From Alphaproteobacteria bacterium (GTDB taxonomy: Bacteria > Pseudomonadota > Alphaproteobacteria > Rs-D84): a stretch of DNA of 34,833 bases. The stretch spans positions 1-34,833 of the forward strand of contig WRHR01000002.1 of NCBI GenBank assembly GCA_009783145.1. Direction: 5' to 3'. Shown one piece after another: positions 1 to 8,812 of the stretch. A program made the translations under genes and the position numbers. How positions within the stretch are numbered: the stretch's first letter is position 1; each line of letters opens with the position of its first letter. The notes below the pieces were generated by a model, which was given only the letters and a program-made list of their open reading frames with translations, searched no databases and was not told where the DNA came from.

Positions 1-653
1 GGTTTGATACCCAGCCAGCGCTTGCGTCCGGCCTTGCCCAAATTTACATTCCGCTGGTCCGGATTGGAAACCGCTCCGACCGTCGCGAGACAAGTTGAAT
101 GAACCTTGCGCAATTCGCCGCTGTTCATTTTAATCTGCGCATAGACACCGTCCTTACCCATCAGCTGAGCATAGCACCCCGCCGAACGGGCCAGTTGTCC
201 GCCCGCGCCCGGCTTTAATTCCACATTATGCACGATTGTACCAATCGGCATATTTTTCAAAGGCATCGCATTGCCCGGCTTAATATCTTCCTGAGTACCG
301 GAAATAACAATGTCGCCAACGTTTAAATTGCGCGGCGCCAGGATATAAGCCTTTTCACCATCCTTGTATTCAAGCAAAGCGATAAAGCCCGTACGGTTCG
401 GATCGTATTCCAAGCGTGTGACAGTTGCCGGAATGCCGGTCTTTTTGCGCTTGAAATCGATCAAGCGGTATTTTTGCTTATGCCCGCCGCCTTGGTGCGG
501 AACAACGACATGGCCGAAGTTATTGCGCCCGCCCTTGGATTTCTTTCCAACGGTCAAGGACTTTTCCGGCTTGCCGCGATGCAGCCCGGACTTGTCAACC
601 GCTACGCGTCCGCGCATTCCTGGTGTAACTGGTTTATACTGTTTCAGTGCCAT
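1..653 (-). CDS. rplB: 50S ribosomal protein L2 (partial, 3' end outside window)
   Basis: L2 binds 23S rRNA and is needed for subunit association and peptidyl transfer. The reading frame on the minus strand starts at the ATG complementary to 651-653 and stays open to base 1, giving about 217 residues of the usual ~275. The N-terminus reads [15 protein letters not shown] and is followed by the basic [10 protein letters not shown]-type stretch typical of bacterial L2. The C-terminal catalytic-region His lies outside the window. An AAAGG-type ribosome binding site precedes the start. It follows rplW with a 57-nt gap, the normal S10-operon order. Confidence 0.97.
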   Translation of the reverse strand, partial: MALKQYKPVTPGMRGRVAVDKSGLHRGKPEKSLTVGKKSKGGRNNFGHVVVPHQGGGHKQKYRLIDFKRKKTGIPATVTRLEYDPNRTGFIALLEYKDGEKAYILAPRNLNVGDIVISGTQEDIKPGNAMPLKNMPIGTIVHNVELKPGAGGQLARSAGCYAQLMGKDGVYAQIKMNSGELRKVHSTCLATVGAVSNPDQRNVNLGKAGRKRWLGIK

Positions 654-710
654 TTCTTCTTACCTTTACTAAACTTTGACAATAACATCGCGAAGGATTA
701 TCTGCCAGAG

Positions 711-1082
711 TTATGCGCTTGCCATTTCTATTTTGTCGCCGGCTTTCAGCGTTACGTACGCTTTCTTCACGGTCTTGGTTTTGCCTGCGGCGCCGTGAAA
801 GCGTTTGCCTTTCACCTTGCCTTTTTGGTTTACGATATTCACTTTTTCGGGCGAGACATTATATATTGCCTTGATTGCTTTCGCAACTTCCCTTTTGCCT
901 GCACGCGCGTCAATCTCGAACGCCATTGCGCCGGCCTCCGCCATTTTGGCAGACTTTTCCGAAATTATCGGACGACGCAGGATGTCATAGGTACCCGCCG
1001 TCGCAGCGACTTTCTTCTTGTCCGCCGTAGCCTTGGCGGAGGAGGATTCGGTTTTGACTTCTTTTACTTTCTTTTCTGCCAT
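711..1082 (-). CDS. rplW: 50S ribosomal protein L23 with inserted N-terminal extension
   Basis: L23 lies at the exit tunnel and docks trigger factor and SRP. The 123-residue product has a normal L23 core from about residue 31 (TYDILRRPIISEKSAKM) to the end. Ahead of it is a Lys/Ala/Ser-rich extension of about 30 residues. Residues in this extension (ESSSAKATADK) are encoded by a palindromic repeat at 1017-1049 that closely matches one inside rplC (28 of 33 bases, same reading frame). Most bacterial L23 proteins are 95-100 residues, so the extension is extra. The gene lies between orf115 and rplB. The core assignment is secure; that the extension arose by repeat insertion is inference. Confidence 0.96.
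   Translation of the reverse strand: MAEKKVKEVKTESSSAKATADKKKVAATAGTYDILRRPIISEKSAKMAEAGAMAFEIDARAGKREVAKAIKAIYNVSPEKVNIVNQKGKVKGKRFHGAAGKTKTVKKAYVTLKAGDKIEMASA
1017..1049. repeat. short palindromic element inside rplW
   Basis: The arms TCCGCC (1021-1026) and GGCGGA (1035-1040) form a hairpin within a 33-nt segment. The segment matches rplC 2092-2124 at 28 of 33 positions without gaps. It is read in the same frame in both genes, giving the pattern E-S-x-S-A-x-A-x-A-D-K. A looser copy is in the virB10-like gene at 26997-27029. Confidence 0.75.
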
Positions 1083-1098
1083 ATCTTATGACCTTTCT

Positions 1099-1446
1099 TT
1101 ACTGTTTTGTCCGCTGGTTCGCAACAGCAACCTTGAAACTATTTCTTGCAGACGTCAATCCTTCTATTACAAATATAGGATCTTTTTCTGTCAGTGCCTG
1201 CTCTAATACCCGCCGTATTCCATAAACAATCTCTTGATTGTTATTAAAATTATAATTGTTTAACGATTTCCTATTAACTCCTAACACCAATTCCAATGCG
1301 TTTGAACAAAGATTTGCATACTCCACAATTCCTTCTACAGATATAGTGTATAAACGATGAGTTTCTTTGTTGCTGTCAAATTTTATATTTTTTGCAGCAA
1401 CAGAAAATCTTGTATCGCCATGCATACTTTTGTAAAAGGTTGCCAT
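1099..1446 (-). CDS. unknown 115-residue protein inserted in the S10 operon
   Basis: I do not recognise this protein. It begins MATFYKSMHGDTRFSV, is soluble-looking, has no signal peptide or membrane segment, and has an Asn-rich middle (NNYNFNNNQE, about residues 63-72). It lies between rplD and rplW, where bacteria normally have no gene. Its start codon overlaps the region of the rplD stop: GGAG, inside the last codons of rplD, is a well-placed ribosome binding site 8-9 nt before the ATG, so translation is probably coupled. Codons are visibly more AT-rich than those of the neighbouring ribosomal genes, which suggests recent acquisition. The open frame, binding site and tight packing support a real expressed gene; the function is unknown. 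Confidence 0.75.
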   Translation of the reverse strand: MATFYKSMHGDTRFSVAAKNIKFDSNKETHRLYTISVEGIVEYANLCSNALELVLGVNRKSLNNYNFNNNQEIVYGIRRVLEQALTEKDPIFVIEGLTSARNSFKVAVANQRTKQ

Positions 1447-1447
1447 G

Positions 1448-2071
1448 TTATTCTCCTAATCTTTTTTCAATCGCTTTCACGCTGTCCGCCGTCAAGACCA
1501 GATTCTTGTGCTTTATAATATCCAAGACATTCAAGCCCATCGTCGGCAGGACGTCAATGTGCGCGATATTCGCGACGGACTTCTTGAAATTCGTATCCAA
1601 CGCGTCCGCGCCCACGAACAAAGCCGATTCCAGCTTCAATTTTTTCAGCGCTTTCGCCGCGGTCGCGGTTTTGGACTCTTTCATTTTTTCGGAATCGATA
1701 ATGATCAATTCGCCGTTTTTCGCCCTCAAAGACAAGGCCATTTTCAAGCCCAGCGCGCGAATCTTTTTCGGCAGGTCAATATTGTGGTCGCGCAGAACCG
1801 GCCCGTGAACGACTCCGCCGCCGCGCATATGAACGTTAGTCTTTTCACCCTGGCGCGCGTGTCCGGTCTTTTTCTGCTTGAACGCTTTCTTGGAAGAACC
1901 CGCGACATCGGATACGGTTTTAACCAAGTGAGTGCCTTGGCGCGCGTTCGCACGTTGCCACACCACTACGCGATGCAGGATATCCGCCCGCGGCTCCACA
2001 CCGAAAATGCCGTCCGCCAAATCAATCTTGCCGACCGCTTTCCCGTCAAAATTTATAATGTCAATCTGCAT
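1448..2071 (-). CDS. rplD: 50S ribosomal protein L4
   Basis: L4 (207 residues) binds 23S rRNA near the tunnel constriction; in enterobacteria it also autoregulates the S10 operon. The extended loop is recognisable as ARQGTHLVKTVSDV, then KKAFKQKKTGHARQGEKTNVHMRGGGVVHGP. The C-terminal half contains the NVLDIIKHKNLVLT region typical of the family. Only 2 nt separate it from rplC upstream, and its last codons provide the ribosome binding site of orf115. Length and motifs are normal. Confidence 0.97.
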   Translation of the reverse strand: MQIDIINFDGKAVGKIDLADGIFGVEPRADILHRVVVWQRANARQGTHLVKTVSDVAGSSKKAFKQKKTGHARQGEKTNVHMRGGGVVHGPVLRDHNIDLPKKIRALGLKMALSLRAKNGELIIIDSEKMKESKTATAAKALKKLKLESALFVGADALDTNFKKSVANIAHIDVLPTMGLNVLDIIKHKNLVLTADSVKAIEKRLGE

Positions 2072-2073
2072 GA

Positions 2074-2871
2074 TTATTCACCCTGCCCTTCCTTGTCCGC
2101 CGGAGCTTCAGCGGAGGCGGATTCCGCCGCCGGTGTTTCTTCAACAACTTTTTCTGCAACAACAGTCTCTGCGGGCGAATGATTATTCGCCCCTACGGGT
2201 TCGGCGTTCTTCGTCGGAACCGGCAAATCTTTATGTTCTTTCTTCGCCGCATCCGTTACCAAGACGAACGTTCCGTTCGCGCCCGGCACCGCGCCTTCGA
2301 TGAAAATCAGATTATCTTCCAAATCAACGCCGAAAACTTTCAAGTTCTGAACGGACACAATTTCATTCCCCATTTGCCCGGCCATCTTTTTGCCTTTCAG
2401 CACGCGGCCCGGCCATTCGCGCATACCCGTGCCGCCCAAAGAACGATGCGCCTTCAGAACGCCGTGAGTCGCTTCCTTTCCGCCGAAGTTATGGCGTTTC
2501 ATTGCGCCTTGAAATCCTTTGCCCTTGGACGTTCCCTGAACATCGACGAACTGTCCCGCAATAAAATGCCCCGCTGACAACGCTGTGCCAACAGGGATAA
2601 TGCAATCTGGTGAAACGCGGAACTCGCAAACTTTGCGGAATGGCTTTATGCCCGCCTTTTGCGCGGCAACCAGCTGAGGTTTTGCAACGTGCTTTTCTTT
2701 CGCTTCGCGCAAGCCCAAGACATTGGCCTCGTAGCCGTTCTTGTCCATGGTGCGGTTGCCGACGACCTGGCAGTCGCCGACTGACAGAACGGTGACGGCG
2801 TGCGCCGTACCCGCGTCGTCGTACAAGCGCGTCATGCCTATTTTAGTTGTTATCAATCCCGAACGCTTCAT
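2074..2871 (-). CDS. rplC: 50S ribosomal protein L3 with repeat-bearing C-terminal tail
   Basis: L3 is an early-assembly 23S rRNA-binding protein. Residues 1 to about 210 are a standard L3: MKRSGLITTKIGMTRLYDD at the start, the FAGAMKRHNFGG-like segment (here FQGAMKRHNFGGKEATHG), and the HRSLGGTGMREWPGRVLKGKKMAGQMG loop. The protein is 265 residues against about 210 for many bacterial L3s. The excess is an acidic Ala/Glu/Pro-rich tail. Two stretches of that tail are encoded by dispersed palindromic repeats: 2173-2208 (matches 31943-31978 at 31 of 36 bases) and 2092-2124 (matches rplW). The tail is predicted to be disordered and probably tolerated because it is solvent-exposed. Confidence 0.96.
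   Translation of the reverse strand: MKRSGLITTKIGMTRLYDDAGTAHAVTVLSVGDCQVVGNRTMDKNGYEANVLGLREAKEKHVAKPQLVAAQKAGIKPFRKVCEFRVSPDCIIPVGTALSAGHFIAGQFVDVQGTSKGKGFQGAMKRHNFGGKEATHGVLKAHRSLGGTGMREWPGRVLKGKKMAGQMGNEIVSVQNLKVFGVDLEDNLIFIEGAVPGANGTFVLVTDAAKKEHKDLPVPTKNAEPVGANNHSPAETVVAEKVVEETPAAESASAEAPADKEGQGE
2092..2124. repeat. short palindromic element inside rplC (copy of the rplW element)
   Basis: The arms TCCGCC (2096-2101) and GGCGGA (2116-2121) frame a short loop. The 33-nt segment shares 28 positions with rplW 1017-1049 and is read in the same frame (ESASAEAPADK). It encodes part of the non-conserved L3 tail. Confidence 0.75.
2173..2208. repeat. dispersed palindrome inside rplC, second copy intergenic at 31943-31978
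   Basis: GGGCGAAT, a GATT loop and ATTCGCCC form an 8-bp hairpin, followed by CTACGGGTTCGGCGTT. The whole 36-nt block matches 31943-31978 at 31 positions in the same orientation. In rplC it encodes NAEPVGANNHSP within the acidic tail. The other copy lies in a non-coding region, so this is a mobile or duplicated element rather than conserved protein sequence. Confidence 0.8.
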
Positions 2872-2883
2872 TTTAAATGCCTT

Positions 2884-3195
2884 TTATAATTTAATCTTCA
2901 CGTCAACTCCGGACGCCAAATCCAACTTCATCAAGGCATCGACTGTCTGAGGGGTTGGATCAACAATATCTACGACCGCTTTATGATTGCGGATTTCGAA
3001 TTGTTCGCGGGATTTCTTATCCACATGAGGCGAACGGTTGACCGTAAACTTCTGAATCAAGGTCGGCAAACGAACCGGACCCACGACATCCGCGCCCGTG
3101 CGCTTTGCCGTTTTTACGATTTCATCAACCGCTTCGACCAGAATTCTGTGATCGAATGCCGTTAATTTAATACGAATCTTTGACGCTGGTACCAT
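2884..3195 (-). CDS. rpsJ: 30S ribosomal protein S10
   Basis: S10 is a 30S head protein and, with NusB, an antitermination factor. The product is 103 residues. The start is taken at the ATG complementary to 3193-3195 ([18 protein letters not shown]) because AAGGAA lies about 5 nt upstream and the family begins just before the IRIKL-AFDH motif. A frame extending further upstream, to 3249, would translate the heptad repeat arm and is not credible. The conserved GPVRLPT and [15 protein letters not shown] motifs are present. It heads the S10 gene set and is separated from tuf by a 23-bp inverted heptad repeat. Confidence 0.96.
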   Translation of the reverse strand: MVPASKIRIKLTAFDHRILVEAVDEIVKTAKRTGADVVGPVRLPTLIQKFTVNRSPHVDKKSREQFEIRNHKAVVDIVDPTPQTVDALMKLDLASGVDVKIKL

Positions 3196-3213
3196 TTTCG
3201 TTTCCTTTTTGAG

Positions 3214-3274
3214 GTAGGAGGTTGAAGGTAGGAGGTTGGAGGTAATCAACTACCTCCTACCTTCAACCTCCTAC
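3214..3274. repeat. inverted heptamer array between tuf and rpsJ
   Basis: Arm 3214-3236 (units TAGGAGG and TTGAAGG alternating every 7 nt) is perfectly complementary to arm 3252-3274, a 23-bp stem around a 15-nt loop. Additional degenerate units continue to about 3282, next to the tuf stop codon. There is no T-run, so it is not an ordinary intrinsic terminator. The hairpin would form in the tuf-rpsJ transcript immediately before the rpsJ binding site. A related array is at 33347-33443. Confidence 0.9.
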
Positions 3275-3282
3275 TTCCAACC

Positions 3283-4470
3283 TTATTTGAGTATTTTCGA
3301 CACAACTCCCGCGCCGACAGTGCGTCCGCCTTCGCGGATAGCAAAGCGACGGCCCTCGTCCATAGCAATTGGAGCAATCAGCTTCACGGTGATGCGGACG
3401 TTGTCGCCCGGCAGAACCATTTCTTTGTCTTTCGGCAATTCGATAGTTCCGGTAACGTCGGTCGTGCTGAAGTAGAACTGCGGACGATAGTTGCTGAAGA
3501 ACGCCGTGTGGCGGCCGCCTTCGTCTTTCGTCAGAATATAGACTTCGGCTTCAAAGTCCGTATGCGGAGTAATGGAACCCGGCTTGCAGATAATCTGTCC
3601 GCGCTCCACATCTTCTTTCTTGGTGCCGCGCAGCAACAGGCCCACGTTGTCGCCAGCCTGGCCTTCGTCCAGCAATTTGCGGAACATTTCAACGCCGGTG
3701 ACGGTCGTTTTGGTCGTCGGACGCAGCCCCACGATTTCAACTTCCTCGCCGACTTTGACGATGCCCGATTCGATACGGCCGGTAACCACGGTACCGCGGC
3801 CGGTAATGGAGAACACGTCTTCAATCGGCATCAGGAACGGCTTGTCAACCGGGCGTTCCGGCATCGGGATAAAGGTATCGCATGCGTTCAGCAGGTTGTC
3901 GATGGATTCCTTGCCCAGCCCGTCGCTCTTGCCTTCGACGGCGGAAACGGCGGAGCCGCGGATAATCGGAGTCTTTTCGCCGTCAAAATTGTTGGCGGAC
4001 AGCAACTCGCGCAGTTCCATTTCGACCAGCTCCAGCAATTCCGAGTCATTCGCCAAGTCGCACTTGTTGAGATACACGACGATCTTCGGAATACCGACCT
4101 GACGCGCCAGCAGGATGTGCTCGCGAGTCTGAGGCATCGGGCCGTCGGTGGCCGCGCAGACCAATATCGCGCCGTCCATCTGGGCCGCGCCGGTAATCAT
4201 GTTTTTGACATAGTCCGCGTGTCCCGGGCAGTCGACGTGCGCATAGTGGCGGGTTTCGGTTTCATATTCCACGTGAGCGGTGTTGATTGTTATGCCGCGC
4301 GCTTTTTCTTCCGGCGCGTTGTCGATTTCCGCAACGCCTTTCTTCGCGTCGGCGCCGATGCCATAGTAATGCACTATGGCCGCGGTCAGCGTGGTTTTGC
4401 CGTGGTCAACGTGGCCGATTGTGCCGATGTTGACGTGCGGCTTGCTTCTTACGAACTTTTCTTTTGCCAT
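3283..4470 (-). CDS. tuf: Elongation factor Tu
   Basis: EF-Tu delivers aminoacyl-tRNA to the ribosome as a GTP complex. The 395-residue product shows G1 GHVDHGKTT (about residues 19-27), the switch I region [16 protein letters not shown]3 DCPGH, and G4 NKCD. It ends with the beta-barrel [15 protein letters not shown]. The catalytic His follows DCPG as usual. It lies between fusA and rpsJ, the canonical str-operon place; a good GGAG site precedes the start. Whether a second tuf copy exists cannot be seen here. Confidence 0.99.
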   Translation of the reverse strand: MAKEKFVRSKPHVNIGTIGHVDHGKTTLTAAIVHYYGIGADAKKGVAEIDNAPEEKARGITINTAHVEYETETRHYAHVDCPGHADYVKNMITGAAQMDGAILVCAATDGPMPQTREHILLARQVGIPKIVVYLNKCDLANDSELLELVEMELRELLSANNFDGEKTPIIRGSAVSAVEGKSDGLGKESIDNLLNACDTFIPMPERPVDKPFLMPIEDVFSITGRGTVVTGRIESGIVKVGEEVEIVGLRPTTKTTVTGVEMFRKLLDEGQAGDNVGLLLRGTKKEDVERGQIICKPGSITPHTDFEAEVYILTKDEGGRHTAFFSNYRPQFYFSTTDVTGTIELPKDKEMVLPGDNVRITVKLIAPIAMDEGRRFAIREGGRTVGAGVVSKILK

Positions 4471-4512
4471 TGTTTTCTCCTTTGGCTAGTTTTTTTGTTT
4501 ACTCAAATTTGT

Positions 4513-6597
4513 TTATTTCGTCATTTTCTTGATAACTTCATCCGCGACGCTCTGCGGGACGTCGTCATAGTGCGATAATTCCATATAAGGACTCGCGCGG
4601 CCCTGCGACAGAGAACGAAGCGTTTTCACATACCCGAACAACTGGGCCAAAGGCACATAAGCCGACACCAACTGATTACCAAACTGAGTGTCTATGCCGT
4701 TAATCTGCCCGCGGCGGCTGTTAAGGTCTCCAATGATGTCGCCGACGTATTCTTCCGGAGTAGTGACCGCAAGTTTCATAATCGGTTCCAGCAACTTTGG
4801 CGACGCCTTTTTCATCGCTTCGCGAAAAGCTGCGCGCGCCGCTATTTCAAAGCATAACACATTGGAGTCCACTTCGTGATACTTTCCGTCTATCAATGTA
4901 GCCTTGAAATCCACCGTAGGATAGCCGATCAGAACGCCCGTCTGCTGCGCTATCTTCAATCCCTTTTCGACGCCGGGGATGTATTCTTTCGGAATCGCGC
5001 CGCCGACGATTTTGTTCTCGAACTCATAGCCCTGGCCCGGTTCGCGCGGCTCGAACAAGATTTTAACCTGCGCGTATTGGCCCGATCCGCCGGACTGCTT
5101 TTTATGAGTGTATTCTTCTTCGATTGCGCGGCGGAAAGTTTCGCGATACGCGATGCGCGGTTCGCCAACGCTGACATCGACCTTGAACTCGCGCAACAAG
5201 CGGTCGACCAAGATTTCCAAGTGCAATTCGCCCACCCCAGACAGAATAGTTTGGCCGGATTCCTGGTCTACGGACACGCGGAAGGAAGGGTCTTCTTTCG
5301 CCAGCGCCTGCAAGCCCAATGACATCTTTTCAATGTCGGCCTTGGTTTTCGGTTCCACTGCGATGCTCATAACAGGTTCCGGCACGTGAATGGATTCTAG
5401 GATGATCGGCTTCGACTCGTCGCACAAGGTGTCGCCGGTAATCGTTTCTTTCATTCCGACCAGCGTTATGATGTCGCCGGCTTCGGCTTCTTTGATTTCT
5501 TCGCGAGTGTTCGCATGCATCAGCAGCATGCGCCCGACGCGCTCGCGCTTGTCGCGCGTCGCGTTATATATATAAGATCCAGCATTCAGCTTGCCCGAAT
5601 AAATACGGATAAACATCAGGTTTCCGACAAACGGATCGTTCGCAACTTTGAACGCCAGCGCGGAAAACGGCTCGGTCACATCAGGCCGGCGTGAATCTTC
5701 AGTCTCGCCGTCCATCTTTGTTCCCTTGATCGCCGGAATATCCAGCGGAGACGGCAAATAATCAACAATCGCGTCTATAAGCGGTTGAATACCTTTGTTC
5801 TTGAACGAAGAACCGTTCATTATCGGATTAAAGGCTTGGGTAATCGTGCCCTTGCGTATCAGCTTTTTGATAGTCGCGACATCCGGCTTGGTGCCTTCCA
5901 TATACGCTTCCATTGCCGCGTCGTCCAAAGTGACGATTTCTTCAATCAATTTTTCATGCAGCTCTTCGGCTTTTGCTTTCAAGTCTTCCGGAATCGAGCC
6001 GATAACCGGCTCTTTGCTTATATCGTTGTCATCCCATGTGATGGCGCGCATTTCCACGATGTCGACGACGCCTTGATAAGCGCTTTCCGCGCCAATCGGG
6101 AAATTGATGACCAGCGGGTTCGCTCCCAAACGCTCGCGTATCATATCCACGCAGCGGAAGAAGTCTCCGCCGACGCGGTCCATCTTATTGATAAAGCAAA
6201 TACGGGGAACGCCATATCTGTCGGCTTGGCGCCACACGGTCTCGGTTTGGGGCTGCACGCCCGACACGGATTCGAATACCGCGACCGCGCCGTCCAGAAC
6301 GCGCAAGCTGCGCTCCACTTCCATGGTGAAATCCACGTGCCCGGGAGTGTCGATCAGGTTGATGCGATGCTCGCGCCAGAAACAAGTCGTCGCAGCGCTG
6401 GTAATGGTGATTCCGCGCTCCTGCTCTTGCGCCATCCAGTCCATAGTCGCGGCGCCGTCGTGCACTTCGCCGATTTTATGAGTTTTTCCGGTAAGATACA
6501 ATATGCGCTCGGACGTAGTGGTTTTACCCGCATCAATATGCGCCATAATTCCAATATTGCGATACATATCCAAAGTTACATATTTTCCAACTGCCAT
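4513..6597 (-). CDS. fusA: Elongation factor G
   Basis: EF-G is the translocation GTPase. The 694-residue length is normal. Motifs: [16 protein letters not shown] (P-loop), [12 protein letters not shown] (switch I), DTPGHVDFT (G3), NKMDR (G4). Domain II, III and IV signatures follow, including the domain IV tip region and the [21 protein letters not shown] segment. The C-terminus [15 protein letters not shown] is typical. The start [18 protein letters not shown] is well supported. The gene is 19 nt downstream of rpsG. Confidence 0.99.
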   Translation of the reverse strand: MAVGKYVTLDMYRNIGIMAHIDAGKTTTSERILYLTGKTHKIGEVHDGAATMDWMAQEQERGITITSAATTCFWREHRINLIDTPGHVDFTMEVERSLRVLDGAVAVFESVSGVQPQTETVWRQADRYGVPRICFINKMDRVGGDFFRCVDMIRERLGANPLVINFPIGAESAYQGVVDIVEMRAITWDDNDISKEPVIGSIPEDLKAKAEELHEKLIEEIVTLDDAAMEAYMEGTKPDVATIKKLIRKGTITQAFNPIMNGSSFKNKGIQPLIDAIVDYLPSPLDIPAIKGTKMDGETEDSRRPDVTEPFSALAFKVANDPFVGNLMFIRIYSGKLNAGSYIYNATRDKRERVGRMLLMHANTREEIKEAEAGDIITLVGMKETITGDTLCDESKPIILESIHVPEPVMSIAVEPKTKADIEKMSLGLQALAKEDPSFRVSVDQESGQTILSGVGELHLEILVDRLLREFKVDVSVGEPRIAYRETFRRAIEEEYTHKKQSGGSGQYAQVKILFEPREPGQGYEFENKIVGGAIPKEYIPGVEKGLKIAQQTGVLIGYPTVDFKATLIDGKYHEVDSNVLCFEIAARAAFREAMKKASPKLLEPIMKLAVTTPEEYVGDIIGDLNSRRGQINGIDTQFGNQLVSAYVPLAQLFGYVKTLRSLSQGRASPYMELSHYDDVPQSVADEVIKKMTK

Positions 6598-6616
6598 TTG
6601 TTATCCCTTAATGCCT

Positions 6617-7090
6617 TTACCAACGGAAATGCGCGAATGCCTTGTTCGCATCCGCCATCTTATGAGTGTCTATCTTTTTCTTGAACGCGGCGCCCTGCCC
6701 GTTCAAGGCATCGCGCATTTCCGCGAACAAGCGGTCTTCCATGGAACGCTCGCCTCGTTTGCGCGAGAACTGTACCAGCCAGCGCAAGGCCAAAGTCTGC
6801 TGTCTGTCTTTGCGAACTTCGACCGGAACCTGATAGGTCGCGCCGCCGACGCGGCGGCCTTTTACTTCGACCGAAGGCTTCAGCGCGTCAACTACATCCA
6901 GGAACGCCGTCAGCTCGTTTTGGTCTTTCGCAATTTTCTTCAGCTTTTCCAACGCGCCATAAACGATGTTTTCCGCAACTTCTTTCTTGCCGTCCCACAT
7001 GATGACATTGATGAGTTTCGCGATGACCAGGTTTCCATATTTGGAATCCGGCAGAATTTCACGTTTAGTTGCTCTATTGCGTCTGGACAT
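6617..7090 (-). CDS. rpsG: 30S ribosomal protein S7
   Basis: S7 nucleates assembly of the 30S head and contacts the E and P sites. The product is 157 residues, starting MSRRNRATKREILPDSKYGN. The conserved LINVIMWDGKKEVAE, VGGATYQVPVEVR and RWLVQFSRKRGERSM motifs are present and the C-terminus AHFRW is typical. Between rpsL and rpsG is a small hairpin (CAACCGC/GCGGTTG near 7131-7149) in the position where S7 regulates the enterobacterial operon; that role here is untested. Confidence 0.98.
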   Translation of the reverse strand: MSRRNRATKREILPDSKYGNLVIAKLINVIMWDGKKEVAENIVYGALEKLKKIAKDQNELTAFLDVVDALKPSVEVKGRRVGGATYQVPVEVRKDRQQTLALRWLVQFSRKRGERSMEDRLFAEMRDALNGQGAAFKKKIDTHKMADANKAFAHFRW

Positions 7091-7157
7091 TATTTGTTTC
7101 CTTTTTCTTCACTCGGTTTTCCGAATTACTCAACCGCAGGTCGCGGTTGCTGGTTAA

Positions 7158-7532
7158 TTATGCTTTTTTGGTTTTTGCTCCGTACAGCGAGCGGCTTTGT
7201 TTTCTTGCATTAACGCCCTGGGTATCCAGCACGCCGCGTATGATGTGGTATTTGACACCCGGCAAGTCCTTGACCCTGCCGCCGCGAATCATGACAACGG
7301 AGTGCTCTTGCAAGTTATGACCTTCGCCCGGGATGTAAGCGGTGACTTCGCGCCCGTTCGCCAGCTTTACGCGAGCGACTTTACGCTGAGCCGAATTCGG
7401 CTTTTTCGGGGTAGTCGTATAAACGCGGGTGCAGACGCCGCGCTTTTGCGGGCATTCCTTCATATCCGGCGATTTGGAACGATTCGCGATTTTTTTGCGC
7501 GGTTTCCGAATCAGTTGCTGTATCGTTGGCAT
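7158..7532 (-). CDS. rpsL: 30S ribosomal protein S12
   Basis: S12 monitors codon-anticodon pairing. The start is placed at the ATG complementary to 7530-7532 ([14 protein letters not shown]), giving 124 residues, the standard length. An upstream extension in the same frame has no family similarity. The decoding loops are wild-type, [12 protein letters not shown] and [12 protein letters not shown], with Lys at both classical streptomycin-resistance positions (E. coli K43 and K88), so no ribosomal streptomycin resistance is predicted. It is first in the str operon, with a leader of about 150 nt. Confidence 0.98.
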   Translation of the reverse strand: MPTIQQLIRKPRKKIANRSKSPDMKECPQKRGVCTRVYTTTPKKPNSAQRKVARVKLANGREVTAYIPGEGHNLQEHSVVMIRGGRVKDLPGVKYHIIRGVLDTQGVNARKQSRSLYGAKTKKA

Positions 7533-7693
7533 CAATAAATCTCTTTGTTTTTCGCGGCTTTCCCGACGAATTTTTTTGCATAAAACCTGCCCTCCCAACT
7601 TATCTCAACGGGGTAATCCGTGATTATAAATTGGTCAAAAGTCGCAGATTTCTGTGCTTTTTGCTGTTCCTTGATTACACGGAAAGCGCATAT

Positions 7694-7722
7694 ACTATAA
7701 AGCCAAACCATTGGCTTGTCAA
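7694..7722 (-). promoter_or_regulatory. sigma-70-type promoter of the str operon with dyad spacer
   Basis: On the minus strand: TTGACA (7717-7722), a 17-bp spacer, then TATAGT (7694-7699), close to consensus. Transcription would start near 7687 and run about 155 nt to rpsL. The spacer contains AGCCAA and TTGGCT separated by 4 nt, a perfect dyad filling 7701-7716, placed where a repressor could compete with RNA polymerase. The promoter is strongly supported; the operator idea is inference. Confidence 0.8.
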
Positions 7723-7803
7723 GGAAAAGTTCAAGATTTTCCCATTTGTTCCCCCTGCAAAAAAACTTTGACAGACAAAACAAGTATGCAAGGTCAGGAC
7801 TCA

Positions 7804-8781
7804 TTAAATTATTCGTATCTTATGAAAGTTTTTACCCGTCAATCCCGGGATATCAATGGGTTGCCATTCAAAGTCAGAATCCGAAATCTGGTGCGCAGAT
7901 AATATGCGCATTCGATACCCATCATTTTTCTTCATCAAAACACCCGCCCCAACCCAATGTTTTGCAACAGAGCTGGGCGTGGTTCCTATTTCAACATAAA
8001 TCCCAGAAGGCACGGGATCCGCCGATAACAGGACCTTGTCTTTGCGTCCGTGATGATATTTAGGCTCCTTTTTTGTGGCCGAAAATGCGTTATGCAGCTG
8101 CATAACCTTTTCACGCCACAGCGGATCTTGGCCCTGATCCGGCAATAACCTGACGTTCAATTCAATTTTTTCTATTTGCTTTTCCGATAATTCCGGCAAA
8201 GGGGTAAGCTCTAAATTCTTTTGCAAAGATTTCCAAAATGCCTCTGGGGTTTCAAATAGCTGACTTACCTTGGTCATTTTGAGATCAAAATTATCGGGCA
8301 AAAACTTTTTTACAAAGTTCATAACTTCTTGGAAAGAATCGCCGTATGCGACCAATTCGTCCGCGGTTAAATTATTCAGCTTTTCATCAATCAGGTCGTC
8401 CACAAACAAGTCCAGTTCCACCCCCGGCGCATATATCGCGCAAATTTCAGACAATGATTTTGCACAATACATCAAAAAGAACAATTCCGCCCAATCAGCA
8501 TACGGCGCCTCGCTCAGGCGCCATAATTTATATAAACCCTGCGGAAAAAGAAACTTAAGTCTAGTTTGCGTCCGAACCGCCATACCAATCGTGTCGCGAA
8601 CAGAATCCGTTAGTTGCTGGGATATAGGAAACTGTCTAAATTTTTTTGATATAATAATTTGTAAAATTTTGTCAGTCAAAACATCATCAGCTTGACAAAT
8701 CGCCGGGGGGGGTAAATTGCACGGCATTGGGTTACGTTTCAAAGACTCAAGGTTTTGCATAATAAAGTCAGATGCAGTCAT
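7804..8781 (-). CDS. unknown soluble protein, 325 residues
   Basis: I do not recognise the family. The start MTASDFIMQNLESLK has GGAGG 8 nt upstream. No signal peptide or clear membrane segment is visible. The most conserved-looking part is WAELFFLMYCAKSLSEICAIYAPGVELDLFVDDLI (about residues 97-131), followed by a helical region rich in Leu/Glu and a C-terminal beta-rich part (GIYVEIGTTPSS). The IYAPG-ELDLF-DD pattern faintly recalls isonitrile synthase (PvcA/Dit1) proteins, but this is an impression only. A run of eight G on the plus strand (8705-8712; eight C in the coding strand) near codon 24 is slippage-prone. It stands alone between the str promoter and tRNA-His. Confidence 0.8.
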   Translation of the reverse strand: MTASDFIMQNLESLKRNPMPCNLPPPAICQADDVLTDKILQIIISKKFRQFPISQQLTDSVRDTIGMAVRTQTRLKFLFPQGLYKLWRLSEAPYADWAELFFLMYCAKSLSEICAIYAPGVELDLFVDDLIDEKLNNLTADELVAYGDSFQEVMNFVKKFLPDNFDLKMTKVSQLFETPEAFWKSLQKNLELTPLPELSEKQIEKIELNVRLLPDQGQDPLWREKVMQLHNAFSATKKEPKYHHGRKDKVLLSADPVPSGIYVEIGTTPSSVAKHWVGAGVLMKKNDGYRMRILSAHQISDSDFEWQPIDIPGLTGKNFHKIRII

Positions 8782-8812
8782 GATATTTAACCTCCAAAAT
8801 AAAGTTTAAAGA

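Noticed and set aside
3196-3249. Longer N-terminus for S10
   Set aside because: It translates the heptamer repeat and the ribosome binding site; the family starts at the ATG at 3195.
3214-3274. Ordinary intrinsic terminators for the heptamer hairpins
   Set aside because: Most lack a T-run, several have loops of 70-115 nt, and two include start codons and coding sequence.
3508-4578. Plus-strand open frame of 356 codons opposite tuf
   Set aside because: Antisense shadow of EF-Tu with no binding site and unnatural composition.
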